Assembly (NCBI GenBank): GCA_002373165.1
Contig: DFJS01000074.1
Coordinates: forward strand, 413-17,152
Direction: 5' to 3'
Source of the DNA: Ruminococcus sp. UBA3665
GTDB lineage: Bacteria > Bacillota > Clostridia > Oscillospirales > Ruminococcaceae
DNA: 16,740 nucleotides
In this document: piece after piece, positions 6,667 through 13,291 of the stretch
How positions within the stretch are numbered: position 1 is the first letter of the stretch
How the letters are laid out: the number at the start of each line of letters is the position of its first letter
The notes under the pieces: model-generated
Databases searched by the model: none
What the model was told of the DNA's origin: nothing
The model's input: only the letters and a program-made list of their open reading frames with translations
Program-made: the position numbers and the translations under genes

Positions 6667-7773
6667 ATGTATAATATTCTGACTCTGAATAAAATTGCTG
6701 CCTGCGGTACAGATCTGTTTGATAAATCCAGATATACTGTCGGCGATGCTGTCGAAAATCCGACCGGTATTCTGGTGCGTTCTGCTAAAATGCACGATTT
6801 TGCATTCGGTTCTGAACTGCTGGCAATCGGCCGTGCCGGTGCCGGAACTAATAATATCCCTGTTGATAAATGCGCAGAACAGGGCATTGTTGTTTTCAAT
6901 TCTCCCGGTGCAAATGCCAACGCTGTAAAAGAACTCGTGATTGCCGGTATTTTCCTGGCATCCCGTAAAGTAACCAAGGCTGTGACATGGGCTGCTGACC
7001 TCAAGGACGGCGAAACAAATGTTGCTGCTCAGGTGGAAAAAGGCAAAAGTCAGTTCGGCGGTATCGAAGCAATGGGCAAAACTCTGGGTATCATTGGACT
7101 GGGTGCGATCGGTAAGAAAGTCGCTCAGGCTGCTAATGCACTCGGCATGACAGTTGTCGGCACTGACCCGTTCCTCAGCGAAGAGGCCGCCAAAGAAATG
7201 GCCGATTACTGCAAAGTGGTTGCTACTAAAGAAGAAGTTTATGCTGTTTCTGATTATATCACTCTGCATGTTCCCTGCAATGACCAGACAAAGGGCTTTG
7301 TCAATGCTGATGTCATCAATCAGATGAAGGACGGCGTAAGAATCCTGAACTTCGCAAGAGCTGAACTCGTGAACGATGCCGACCTGAAAGCCGCTCTTGC
7401 TTCCGGAAAAGTAACTGTTTATGTAACTGACTTCCCGAATGCCGATACTGTCAACGTGGACGGCATTGTGGCAATTCCGCATCTGGGTGCTTCTACAGAA
7501 GAATCCGAAGATAACTGCGCAATCATGGCCGCTAACGAACTGATTGATTATATCGACAACGGCAATATCAAGAATTCTGTCAATTTCCCGAACGTTTCCG
7601 CCGATGCTGACAAGAAAGTCTGCGTACTCCACAAAGAAGGCGTGGAACTCAAAGGCACCGTTCTTGCAACAGGCACGAAAAAAGGCTATGGCTATACCAT
7701 TCTTGCCGGCGATGCTGATGCTGATGCCAACAAGGCTATCGAAGGCGTAATCCGTGTAAGAGTCATCGGCTGA
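6667..7773 (+). CDS. serA: D-3-phosphoglycerate dehydrogenase with shortened ACT domain
   Basis: NAD-dependent oxidation of 3-phosphoglycerate to 3-phosphohydroxypyruvate, first step of serine synthesis. 368 residues. The catalytic core includes ILVRSAKMHDF, RAGAGTNNIPVDKC (56-69), the Rossmann motif LGIIGLGAIGKKV, Arg231 in NFARAELVND, and His272 in IPHLGAST. At the place of the third catalytic residue (Glu in E. coli SerA) an ungapped count from Arg231 gives Asp260. The C-terminal ACT region (about 316-368) keeps its first strand (KKVCVLHK) and last strands (YGYTIL..., AIEGVIRVRVI), but the helix that normally follows the HKN.PNML block is missing: about 52 residues instead of roughly 70. 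That region carries the serine-binding site in allosteric family members, so feedback control may be weakened or absent. GGAGG at 6653-6657 sets the start. Confidence 0.95.
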   Translation: MYNILTLNKIAACGTDLFDKSRYTVGDAVENPTGILVRSAKMHDFAFGSELLAIGRAGAGTNNIPVDKCAEQGIVVFNSPGANANAVKELVIAGIFLASRKVTKAVTWAADLKDGETNVAAQVEKGKSQFGGIEAMGKTLGIIGLGAIGKKVAQAANALGMTVVGTDPFLSEEAAKEMADYCKVVATKEEVYAVSDYITLHVPCNDQTKGFVNADVINQMKDGVRILNFARAELVNDADLKAALASGKVTVYVTDFPNADTVNVDGIVAIPHLGASTEESEDNCAIMAANELIDYIDNGNIKNSVNFPNVSADADKKVCVLHKEGVELKGTVLATGTKKGYGYTILAGDADADANKAIEGVIRVRVIG

Positions 7774-7802
7774 GTCTGACTATTCTGTTTTTTGAAAATG
7801 AT

Positions 7803-7833
7803 AAGCCCCTGTCTGTTCCAGATAGGGGCTTTT
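7803..7833 (+). terminator. terminator after serA, with short T tract
   Basis: A long hairpin, AAGCCCCTGTCTG (7803-7815) with CAGATAGGGGCTT (7819-7831), including one G-T pair and a 3-nt loop. Only four T follow (7830-7833), so some read-through to the gene at 7850 is likely; that gene has no clear promoter of its own. Confidence 0.75.
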
Positions 7834-7849
7834 GCTGTAGGTGATATCA

Positions 7850-8389
7850 ATGCATTGGTTTTATCATTTTTTTGATTCTGATTTTAAATTTTCAGATGAT
7901 GAGTTATTAATCGAATTTTCTGTAGACAATGGCTGGCTGTGCCGTCCGCTGTGCTGTCAGTTTTTTCAAAAAGAATATGATATTTTTCTTTACTGGAATT
8001 ATGCCGTCGATTGGGATGAATTCTTGAAAATCGCCAAAAATTTTTTCGGCGAAGAAAATCCGCCGTCTTATACAGAAATAGTAAAATCAAGAAAATTTTA
8101 TGATTATTTGAATCAGATTGCTCCGCTGAAATTTCAAAAACTCACAGACGTACAGGCGCAGGCTGTCAGAAAATTATATCAGAAAAAACTTCCGGCTGTG
8201 GAAAATATCCCCATAGGCTGTGACGGATTTTCCTATCGTATCAAGATTTATGGCGAATCTGTTCAGAAATATTCTGCCTGGTGCATCATGCCCGTACAAT
8301 GGAAAGAACTGGCAGAAATTATTGAATTTTCTATGAAAATCATTCAGCCCCGGCCTTTGGAACAGTATACCGTACGCGGATTAGAATAA
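7850..8389 (+). CDS. uncharacterised protein, 179 residues
   Basis: I do not recognise a family. The product begins MHWFYHFFDSDFKFSDDELL, is rich in aromatic residues (many F, Y and W), has no membrane segment or signal peptide, and mixes charged helical and beta-like stretches. A GTG at 7841 is in frame, but it is part of the AGGTGAT ribosome binding sequence (7839-7845), so the ATG at 7850 is the better start. The ATG is only 16 bp after the serA terminator and no sigma-A promoter is visible between, so it is probably expressed by read-through. Lower G+C than the flanking metabolic genes and the aromatic-rich, lineage-specific look fit an accessory gene. Ordinary codon-scale features and a good ribosome binding site make it a likely real gene. 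Confidence 0.65.
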   Translation: MHWFYHFFDSDFKFSDDELLIEFSVDNGWLCRPLCCQFFQKEYDIFLYWNYAVDWDEFLKIAKNFFGEENPPSYTEIVKSRKFYDYLNQIAPLKFQKLTDVQAQAVRKLYQKKLPAVENIPIGCDGFSYRIKIYGESVQKYSAWCIMPVQWKELAEIIEFSMKIIQPRPLEQYTVRGLE

Positions 8390-8394
8390 ATTAA

Positions 8395-8427
8395 TTTTTC
8401 AACAATTAAACTGTTGAATGTTGAAAA
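8395..8427. repeat. inverted repeats upstream of the 8441 promoter
   Basis: TTCAACA (8398-8404) pairs with TGTTGAA (8412-8418) around a 7-nt spacer, and the overlapping TTTTCAAC (8396-8403) can pair instead with GTTGAAAA (8420-8427). It could end the transcript of the preceding gene weakly (no good T run follows) or serve as a protein-binding site just upstream of the next -35 element. Confidence 0.4.
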
Positions 8428-8440
8428 CTGAAATTTTTCC

Positions 8441-8470
8441 TTGACAAAATACTGTCAAATATGCTATGAT
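8441..8470 (+). promoter_or_regulatory. sigma-A promoter with a palindrome over the -35
   Basis: A perfect TTGACA (8441-8446), an 18-nt spacer and TATGAT (8465-8470). The -35 is the left arm of a perfect inverted repeat, TTGACA-N6-TGTCAA (8441-8458), which would place a bound dimeric repressor over the -35 and spacer. The promoter serves the small gene at 8502 and probably the TIM-barrel gene after it. Confidence 0.75.
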
Positions 8471-8501
8471 AATAAAAACATCCAGAAATCAGGTGAATTC
8501 T

Positions 8502-8726
8502 ATGCAGATCAACTTAACCAGTGCCGAAGCACTCGTATTATTTGAACGGCTTTTCAGAATTCTGCATGATAACGGGTCAGCAGAATTTCAGAATCAGGCC
8601 GAAGAATTAACTGCCGCTTCTGTACTCTGTCAGCTGGAAAGTGCCCTGACAGAGCCGCTTGCAGAGAATTATCACGAACTCCTCCAAAAAGCGGAACAGG
8701 ATGCTGTTCAAAATTATAGTGCTTGA
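8502..8726 (+). CDS. small hypothetical helical protein, 74 residues
   Basis: The product, starting MQINLTSAEALVLFERLFRI, looks entirely alpha-helical, acidic, Leu/Ala/Glu-rich and soluble; no known motif. An in-frame ATG at 8466 lies inside the -10 element of the promoter and cannot be used; AGGTGA at 8491-8496 sets the start at 8502. It is the first gene after that promoter and lies 47 bp ahead of the TIM-barrel gene, whose start region repeats the same 15 bases. Function unknown; small helical proteins of this kind are often protein-binding adaptors, but nothing here shows that. Confidence 0.7.
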   Translation: MQINLTSAEALVLFERLFRILHDNGSAEFQNQAEELTAASVLCQLESALTEPLAENYHELLQKAEQDAVQNYSA

Positions 8727-8773
8727 ATTTCTGAAATCTGCGGAGAAAAATCATCAGGAAAGGAGTGAATTCT

Positions 8774-9589
8774 ATGCAGGCAGGCGTTTCGACAGCATGT
8801 ATGTATCCGGAACTTACGGAAGAAGTATTGTATAATTATGCAGTCAACGGAATTTCCCATGTCGAGATATTTTTTAATTCCGACTGCGAACTGCATCCTG
8901 CATTTGTCGCAAATCTGAAAGATATCATGAACCGCTATGATATGACCTGCCGGAGTGTGCATCCGTTCACCTGTCCCATCGAACCAATGATGCTCTTTTC
9001 CCGGTATGAACGCCGCGTTTCTGATATGCTGGAATATTATCAGAAAACATTCGAGGCCGCACAGATGCTCGGCGCAGAATTCTTTGTCCTGCATGGAAAT
9101 TATCAAAGCCTTGCTGTCGAACCGGAACGCTACTGCGAACGCTTTGCAAGACTGGCAGATGCTGCAAAAGCGTATCATGTCACCGTTGCACAGGAGAACG
9201 TCTGCCGCTGTCAGTCCGGTTCCCTGCGGTTTATGCGCGAGATGATCAAAATTCTTGGAAATCAGGTAAAATTCGTCCTGGATATCAAACAGGCCGTCCG
9301 CGCTCAGGAATCGCCCGTCAATATTCTGCATATGCTGGGAAGCCATACTGCACATGTACATATCAGCGATCACAGCGAAAAAGGCGACTGCCTTCTTCTG
9401 GGAACAGGTGATTTCAGAATCCGGAGCTTTCTGGAAATTTTATATAATTATAATCCGGACTGCTCTGTCATGCTGGAACTGTACCGGGAAAATTTCCGGG
9501 GTATTTCCGATTTGGTCAGCAATTACAGAATGCTTGACAGAATGATTTCCGGGATTGAGAAAAATGCCGGAAAATCAGCATCTTCTTGA
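8774..9589 (+). CDS. sugar phosphate isomerase/epimerase-like TIM-barrel protein
   Basis: 271 residues with the pattern of the xylose-isomerase-like / AP-endonuclease-2 superfamily: VEIFFNSD (30-37), a His after the second strand (SVHPF, 61-65), FVLHGNYQ (104-111), VAQENV (138-143), FVLDIKQA (167-174), HVHISDH (194-200) and VMLELYRE (232-239). Glu141, Asp170, His196 and Glu235 are well placed to bind one divalent metal. Family members isomerise or epimerise sugars or sugar phosphates or cut abasic DNA; this sequence lacks features that would fix a substrate. An in-frame GTG at 8765 overlaps the AGGAG ribosome binding site, so the ATG at 8774 is preferred. It shares the 8441 promoter with the small gene before it. 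Its stop codon lies inside the -35 of the nrdR promoter. Confidence 0.8.
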   Translation: MQAGVSTACMYPELTEEVLYNYAVNGISHVEIFFNSDCELHPAFVANLKDIMNRYDMTCRSVHPFTCPIEPMMLFSRYERRVSDMLEYYQKTFEAAQMLGAEFFVLHGNYQSLAVEPERYCERFARLADAAKAYHVTVAQENVCRCQSGSLRFMREMIKILGNQVKFVLDIKQAVRAQESPVNILHMLGSHTAHVHISDHSEKGDCLLLGTGDFRIRSFLEILYNYNPDCSVMLELYRENFRGISDLVSNYRMLDRMISGIEKNAGKSASS

Positions 9590-9614
9590 CAAAGCCGGAA
9601 GACTCTGCTATAAT
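9586..9614 (+). promoter_or_regulatory. perfect-consensus sigma-A promoter of nrdR
   Basis: TTGACA (9586-9591), a 17-nt spacer and TATAAT (9609-9614): both hexamers and the spacing match consensus exactly. The -35 overlaps the TGA stop (9587-9589) of the upstream gene. Transcription would begin near 9621, at the GGGGTG ribosome binding site itself (9621-9626), leaving a leader of only about 11 nt. Confidence 0.88.
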
Positions 9615-9631
9615 AAAACAGGGGTGAAATT

Positions 9632-10096
9632 ATGCGCTGTCCATATTGTCAGTACGAGGAATCCAAAGTAATCGATTCCCGTCCCGCAGAAGAACGAAAA
9701 CGCCGCCGCAGAGAATGCCTCAGATGCGGCAGAAGATTTACTACTTATGAATCTGTCGAAATTCCCATGAGAGTTGTTGTCAAGCGTGACAGCTCGCTCG
9801 AACCGTATGACAGAAACAAACTGCTGAACGGCATTTATCACGCAATCAAGAAACGGCCGGTTTCTTATACACAGGTCAACGAAATTGCCGATAAAGTGGA
9901 AGAAACTTATACCGGAAGCTGGCACAGTCAGCTGACTTCTGCCCAGATTGGTGCTGTGGTACTGGAGCAGCTCCGGGAAATTGATGAAATTGCCTATATC
10001 CGTTTTGCATCGGTTTATCAGGATTTTCGGGATGCTTCCAGCTTTATTTCTGCCATTGCCGATCTTGGCGAACATAAAAAAGAAAAAGAAAAGTAA
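9632..10096 (+). CDS. nrdR: transcriptional repressor NrdR
   Basis: Represses ribonucleotide reductase genes when the dATP/ATP state signals enough deoxynucleotides. 154 residues, standard length. The N-terminal zinc ribbon has Cys3, Cys6, Cys29 and Cys32 (MRCPYC...ECLRCG), followed by RRFTTYE and the ATP-cone domain (about 49-139; VVKRDSSLEPYDRNKLLNGI...AYIRFASVYQDF). Its start is set by GGGGTG at 9621. It is driven by its own strong promoter. I looked for an NrdR box (the ~16-bp AT-rich palindrome) at the promoter and found none, and no ribonucleotide reductase gene is in the window, so its targets are elsewhere. In many Gram-positives nrdR neighbours dnaB/dnaI or cell-division genes; neither is seen here. 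Confidence 0.97.
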   Translation: MRCPYCQYEESKVIDSRPAEERKRRRRECLRCGRRFTTYESVEIPMRVVVKRDSSLEPYDRNKLLNGIYHAIKKRPVSYTQVNEIADKVEETYTGSWHSQLTSAQIGAVVLEQLREIDEIAYIRFASVYQDFRDASSFISAIADLGEHKKEKEK

Positions 10097-10152
10097 TTTT
10101 TTTAATCTCCGGATAAAAATTCCGGACTGCTTTCGAGAGGAGAAGGGTTTTT

Positions 10153-10533
10153 ATGAATTTTAATGAAATTTTAAATCAGATTCAGCATCCCGAAGAGGTA
10201 ACAGATCAGTTTGCGCCGGAAGATATCCAGACCAATCAGGTATCCGGCATACTGGCAAGTTTTCCTGTTTTATTCTGGGTGCCGCTGCTGATTGCAGGCG
10301 ATTCGCCGTATGCGAAATTCTGTGCCAATCAGGGATTAATCTATTTTGTAACAAATCTTGTGCTGGGTGCTGTGGGCGGTTTTCTGGGCTGGTTTCCGCT
10401 GATTGGCTGGCTGATCAGACTTCTGGCAAGCCTGATTTCTCTGGCATGTTTTGTGCTTCTGCTGGTGAGTGCCTGCCAGAGAAAAGCAAGAAAAATTCCG
10501 GTGCTTGGCAATCTGTTCCAGGCGTTTAACTGA
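10153..10533 (+). CDS. small membrane protein, DUF4870-like
   Basis: 126 residues: a soluble acidic N-terminus (1-30), then hydrophobic segments at about 31-49, 61-80 and 82-107, with a short basic tail. The sequence around YAKFCANQGLIYFVTNLVLG (53-72) resembles the (Y/F)..FH..Q......  pattern of DUF4870/Tic20-like small membrane proteins, whose function is not settled. A strong purine-rich site, GAGAGGAGAAGGG, at 10135-10147 precedes the ATG. It lies 56 bp after nrdR, with a short hairpin (TCCGGA repeated around a 7-nt loop, near 10109-10127) but no T run, so it is probably cotranscribed with nrdR. The last 8 bp overlap the end of the convergent gene on the other strand. Confidence 0.75.
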   Translation: MNFNEILNQIQHPEEVTDQFAPEDIQTNQVSGILASFPVLFWVPLLIAGDSPYAKFCANQGLIYFVTNLVLGAVGGFLGWFPLIGWLIRLLASLISLACFVLLLVSACQRKARKIPVLGNLFQAFN

Positions 10534-10945
10534 TATTTCTGCCATGCAGATCCAGTGTGCGGCCTTCGCCGGGCTGATAGCACTGTGCTCCGATCAGGAT
10601 GCCGTCAGCAGTAAGCAGTTCGGCATACAGACCGGAATCTTCCAGCTGATATGTATAGACAATGCCATGCTTTCCGGCATACTGCATCAGCGGCAGACGC
10701 TGGCGTGTCTGGAGCGCGGCATACTCTGCATAAATTTCTGTAATTTCATAAGGAATTGTCACGGCACGGGACTGCAATAATTCCCCGTGCCAGCCTTGCA
10801 GCATCAGCCATGCACTGCGGTCGGATTCTGTGGCCGCACGGATTAGATCGGCGGCAGGTGCTTTCTTCTGGTGACTTAAAATAACAGCAATACAGCACAG
10901 CAGGGCGGGCGGTAGAATCAGCAAATATCGGATAAGGCGTTTCAT
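10526..10945 (-). CDS. membrane-anchored DUF4830-like protein
   Basis: 139 residues: basic start MKRLIR, hydrophobic segment 7-24 (uncleaved anchor or signal peptide; the LLCC sequence is a poor lipobox), then an extracytoplasmic domain. The second half, with IPYEITEIYAEYAALQ (63-78), a YAGKHGIVYTYQL-like strand and an ILIGAQCYQPGEG end, resembles the DUF4830 domain found in small Ruminococcus and other clostridial envelope proteins; the function of that domain is unknown. AGGAGG on the minus strand (complement of 10953-10958) sets the start. The 87-bp gap to the divergent HD-GYP gene must hold promoters for both, but I find no good consensus there. Confidence 0.72.
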   Translation of the reverse strand: MKRLIRYLLILPPALLCCIAVILSHQKKAPAADLIRAATESDRSAWLMLQGWHGELLQSRAVTIPYEITEIYAEYAALQTRQRLPLMQYAGKHGIVYTYQLEDSGLYAELLTADGILIGAQCYQPGEGRTLDLHGRNIS

Positions 10946-11027
10946 ATCATTTCCTCCTGACGACAGTTTCTTGAATTTAATTTACTCTATGCCGGACAGG
11001 TTCGTTTTAGAATGCTTTAGAAAAAAT

Positions 11028-11032
11028 GAGGG
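11028..11032 (+). promoter_or_regulatory. ribosome binding site that favours a GTG start
   Basis: GAGGG ends directly against an ATG at 11033, which is too close to work as its start, but it lies 6 nt ahead of an in-frame GTG at 11039. The GTG is therefore the more likely start of the HD-GYP gene. Confidence 0.6.
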
Positions 11033-11038
11033 ATGCAT

Positions 11039-12346
11039 GTGGAATTTCTACGCGAGTGCGAACTGATTCTAATCGGTTTTTGCGCTTCTATTACTTTTTA
11101 TGGACTTTTTTCAAAAATAGAAAAAATCAAGAAAAAAATTCTTTTTTTCATGGAAATTGCTTCTTTATTGCTGCTGATGTCTGATTATCAGGTGTATATG
11201 TTCAGGGATGTGCAGGGAGAACACGCTTTTTGGATTCTGAGAATCTGTAAATTTATTGTATTTTTCATGTCGATTTTCATCGTGCATATGTTTAACAGAT
11301 ATCTGGTGAATTTTTATCTGAATGAAGTAAAACTGCTTTCTGTTCCAAAACGGCTTAAAGCCGGAGAAATTATGGCGTTTACCGGAGAAGCACTGGTCAT
11401 TGTCTCACAGTTTACAGGACTGTATTATACGTTTGATGAAGCAAATCATTATCACAGGGAAAAGCTTTATGTAATCTGCTATCTGATTCCTGTTATAATC
11501 TGGCTTCTGCAATTTTCTGTCATTTTTCAGTACCGCAAAAAATGTGACAGTGAATTGTCCGATGCTCTGATGCTGGTGCCGACTCTGCCTACAATCGCGG
11601 CCGGAGTACAGCTTTTTATGCAGGGTATGCCGCTGATTAATCTTACAATTGTCGGGCTGGTTATTACACTGCGCGTGTTTGAAGTCAGAAATACAAACCA
11701 GAAGATTATTCTCTCCAATCAGCGCGAAAAAAAACTCCTGAAAGAAGAACAGGAAACTATGCGCTCTATGATGGAAGAAACTTCTTATGCTCTTGCAGAA
11801 GCAATCGAGGCAAAAGACAGATATACACACGGGCATTCTTTCAGAGTGGCACAGTATTCTGAAATGATTGCCCAGCTTGCCGGAAAAGATGAAAAAGAAC
11901 GGCAGAATATCTATCTTGCAGGCTTGCTCCATGATGTCGGAAAAATCGGCATTCCCGAAGGCATTATCAATAAAGACAGCAAGCTGACAGATGAAGAATA
12001 TGCAATTATTAAAACGCACCCTGTCATAGGCAATCAGATTCTTCAGAAAATCAAGAAAAATCCTGATTTAAGCATCGGGGCACATTATCATCATGAACGC
12101 TATGACGGCAGAGGCTACCCCGAAGGCCTGAAAGCAGAGGAAATCCCTGAAATTGCCCGTATTATCGCTGTCGCTGATGCCTATGATGCCATGACTTCAA
12201 AAAGAAGCTACAGAGACCCCCTGCCGCAGCAGGTTGTCAGGGATGAAATCGTAAAAGGCAAAGGCACGCAGTTTGACCCCCGGTTTGCAGAAATCATGCT
12301 TGCTATGATAGATCACGATACGGAATATACTATGAAAGAAAAATAA
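11039..12346 (+). CDS. seven-TM HD-GYP domain protein, probable c-di-GMP phosphodiesterase
   Basis: About 435 residues. The N-terminal half has seven hydrophobic segments (about 9-24, 34-48, 64-83, 112-131, 143-163, 177-194, 200-214), a membrane sensor with no recognised ligand site. A charged coiled-coil linker (about 216-255) leads to an HD-GYP domain: THGHSFRVA, then LLHDVGKIGIP (His298-Asp299, the HD pair), KTHPVIGNQIL, HYHHERYDGRGYP (349-361, the GYP motif) and VADAYDAMTSKRSYR. The metal-binding and GYP residues are intact, so it should hydrolyse cyclic di-GMP at the inner face of the membrane, lowering that messenger in response to an unknown signal. An ATG at 11033 would add two residues. 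The pseudouridine synthase gene follows after 16 bp and is likely cotranscribed. Confidence 0.88.
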   Translation: MEFLRECELILIGFCASITFYGLFSKIEKIKKKILFFMEIASLLLLMSDYQVYMFRDVQGEHAFWILRICKFIVFFMSIFIVHMFNRYLVNFYLNEVKLLSVPKRLKAGEIMAFTGEALVIVSQFTGLYYTFDEANHYHREKLYVICYLIPVIIWLLQFSVIFQYRKKCDSELSDALMLVPTLPTIAAGVQLFMQGMPLINLTIVGLVITLRVFEVRNTNQKIILSNQREKKLLKEEQETMRSMMEETSYALAEAIEAKDRYTHGHSFRVAQYSEMIAQLAGKDEKERQNIYLAGLLHDVGKIGIPEGIINKDSKLTDEEYAIIKTHPVIGNQILQKIKKNPDLSIGAHYHHERYDGRGYPEGLKAEEIPEIARIIAVADAYDAMTSKRSYRDPLPQQVVRDEIVKGKGTQFDPRFAEIMLAMIDHDTEYTMKEK

Positions 12347-12362
12347 ACAGGATGTGTGTGTG

Positions 12363-13142
12363 ATGACAGAAATCAGAATTGATAAATTCTTAGCCGACAG
12401 GACAAATTATTCCCGGAATGCTGTCAGACTGCTCCTGAAACAGGGGGCTGTCTGTGCAGACGGCGTGAGAATGACTGATGCAAAACAGAAAATTAATCCC
12501 GATACACAGGAAATTACTCTGCACGGCAAAAAAATTCACAGCGGTTCACAGCTGTATATCATCATCAATAAGCCAAAAGACTATCTCTGCGCAACAGAAG
12601 ACAAATATCACAAAACTGTGCTGGAACTGCTCCCCGATGACCTAAGGCATAAAGACCTGTTCCCGGCCGGAAGACTGGATCTCGACAGCACAGGCCTTGT
12701 TCTGCTGACAACAGACGGTCAGCTGGCACATCAGATGCTTTCCCCGAAACATCATGTGCCGAAATATTATCTTGTCACACTGGCAAGAAATTTTGAAGAT
12801 TCTTACCCGGAACAGCTTGCAGCCGGAATGACACTCTCTGACGGAACAGAATGCCTTCCGGCACAGGTGCAGAAAATTTCTGAAAAAATCTGCCTTGTCT
12901 GTCTGCATGAAGGAAAGTACCATCAGGTCAAACGCATGTTTGCGGCTGTGGGAAATCATGTGGAACATCTGCACCGCACAGCTGTCGGAGGCATGATTCT
13001 GCCGCCTGATTTGCCCCTGGGAGGGCATTTGGAAATTTTCCACAAAGATATTTTGAAATTGTTGAAACCTGAATCTTTTCAGGCCGTGTATGAACAAATT
13101 ATGTCTGACTTTTCGTCATATTCGATAAATGACGGGCAATAA
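12363..13142 (+). CDS. RsuA-family pseudouridine synthase
   Basis: Modifies a uridine in rRNA to pseudouridine; the closest family is RsuA (16S rRNA position 516), though RluB/E/F relatives cannot be excluded. About 259 residues from the ATG at 12363. The S4 RNA-binding domain is at the N-terminus (EIRIDKFLADRTNYSRNAVRLLLKQGAVCADG, roughly 3-35). The catalytic block is AGRLDLDSTGLVLLTTDG, with Asp106 as the nucleophile, followed by KYYLVTL and EGKYHQVKRMFAAVGNHVEHLHR. An in-frame GTG at 12354 is possible, but AGGA at 12349-12352 is spaced for the ATG. It is slightly longer than E. coli RsuA (231 residues), mainly in an added C-terminal tail. It lies in an apparent operon with the HD-GYP gene. 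Confidence 0.9.
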   Translation: MTEIRIDKFLADRTNYSRNAVRLLLKQGAVCADGVRMTDAKQKINPDTQEITLHGKKIHSGSQLYIIINKPKDYLCATEDKYHKTVLELLPDDLRHKDLFPAGRLDLDSTGLVLLTTDGQLAHQMLSPKHHVPKYYLVTLARNFEDSYPEQLAAGMTLSDGTECLPAQVQKISEKICLVCLHEGKYHQVKRMFAAVGNHVEHLHRTAVGGMILPPDLPLGGHLEIFHKDILKLLKPESFQAVYEQIMSDFSSYSINDGQ

Positions 13143-13160
13143 GTTTAGTCATTCAGCGAC

Positions 13161-13189
13161 TTGAAAAATCTTTCAGAATTTGGTATGAT
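13161..13189 (+). promoter_or_regulatory. sigma-A promoter of the sugar ABC ATPase gene
   Basis: TTGAAA (13161-13166), a 17-nt spacer and TATGAT (13184-13189), just after the pseudouridine synthase stop. It implies a leader of about 95 nt before the ATG at 13292. The leader is AT-rich and I see no strong hairpin or catabolite (cre) site in it. Confidence 0.75.
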
Positions 13190-13291
13190 AATAATAGACA
13201 GACTTTGCAACGGCATCATTTTGTATTTTTTCATATTACATATGACGGCATGGTCTGAAAAAATTTTTTTAGTAATGGAGGACTGGAATAA

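Noticed and set aside
5473..7632. A 719-codon open frame on the minus strand opposite serC and serA
   Set aside because: It runs antiparallel to two unmistakable genes and even across their gap; the peptide is low-quality (rich in F, H, C, I, S) and arises from the codon bias of the real strand. No ribosome binding site or promoter fits it.
8466..8501. An upstream in-frame ATG for the 74-residue protein
   Set aside because: It lies inside the -10 element, so it would not be on the transcript; the ATG at 8502 has a good ribosome binding site.
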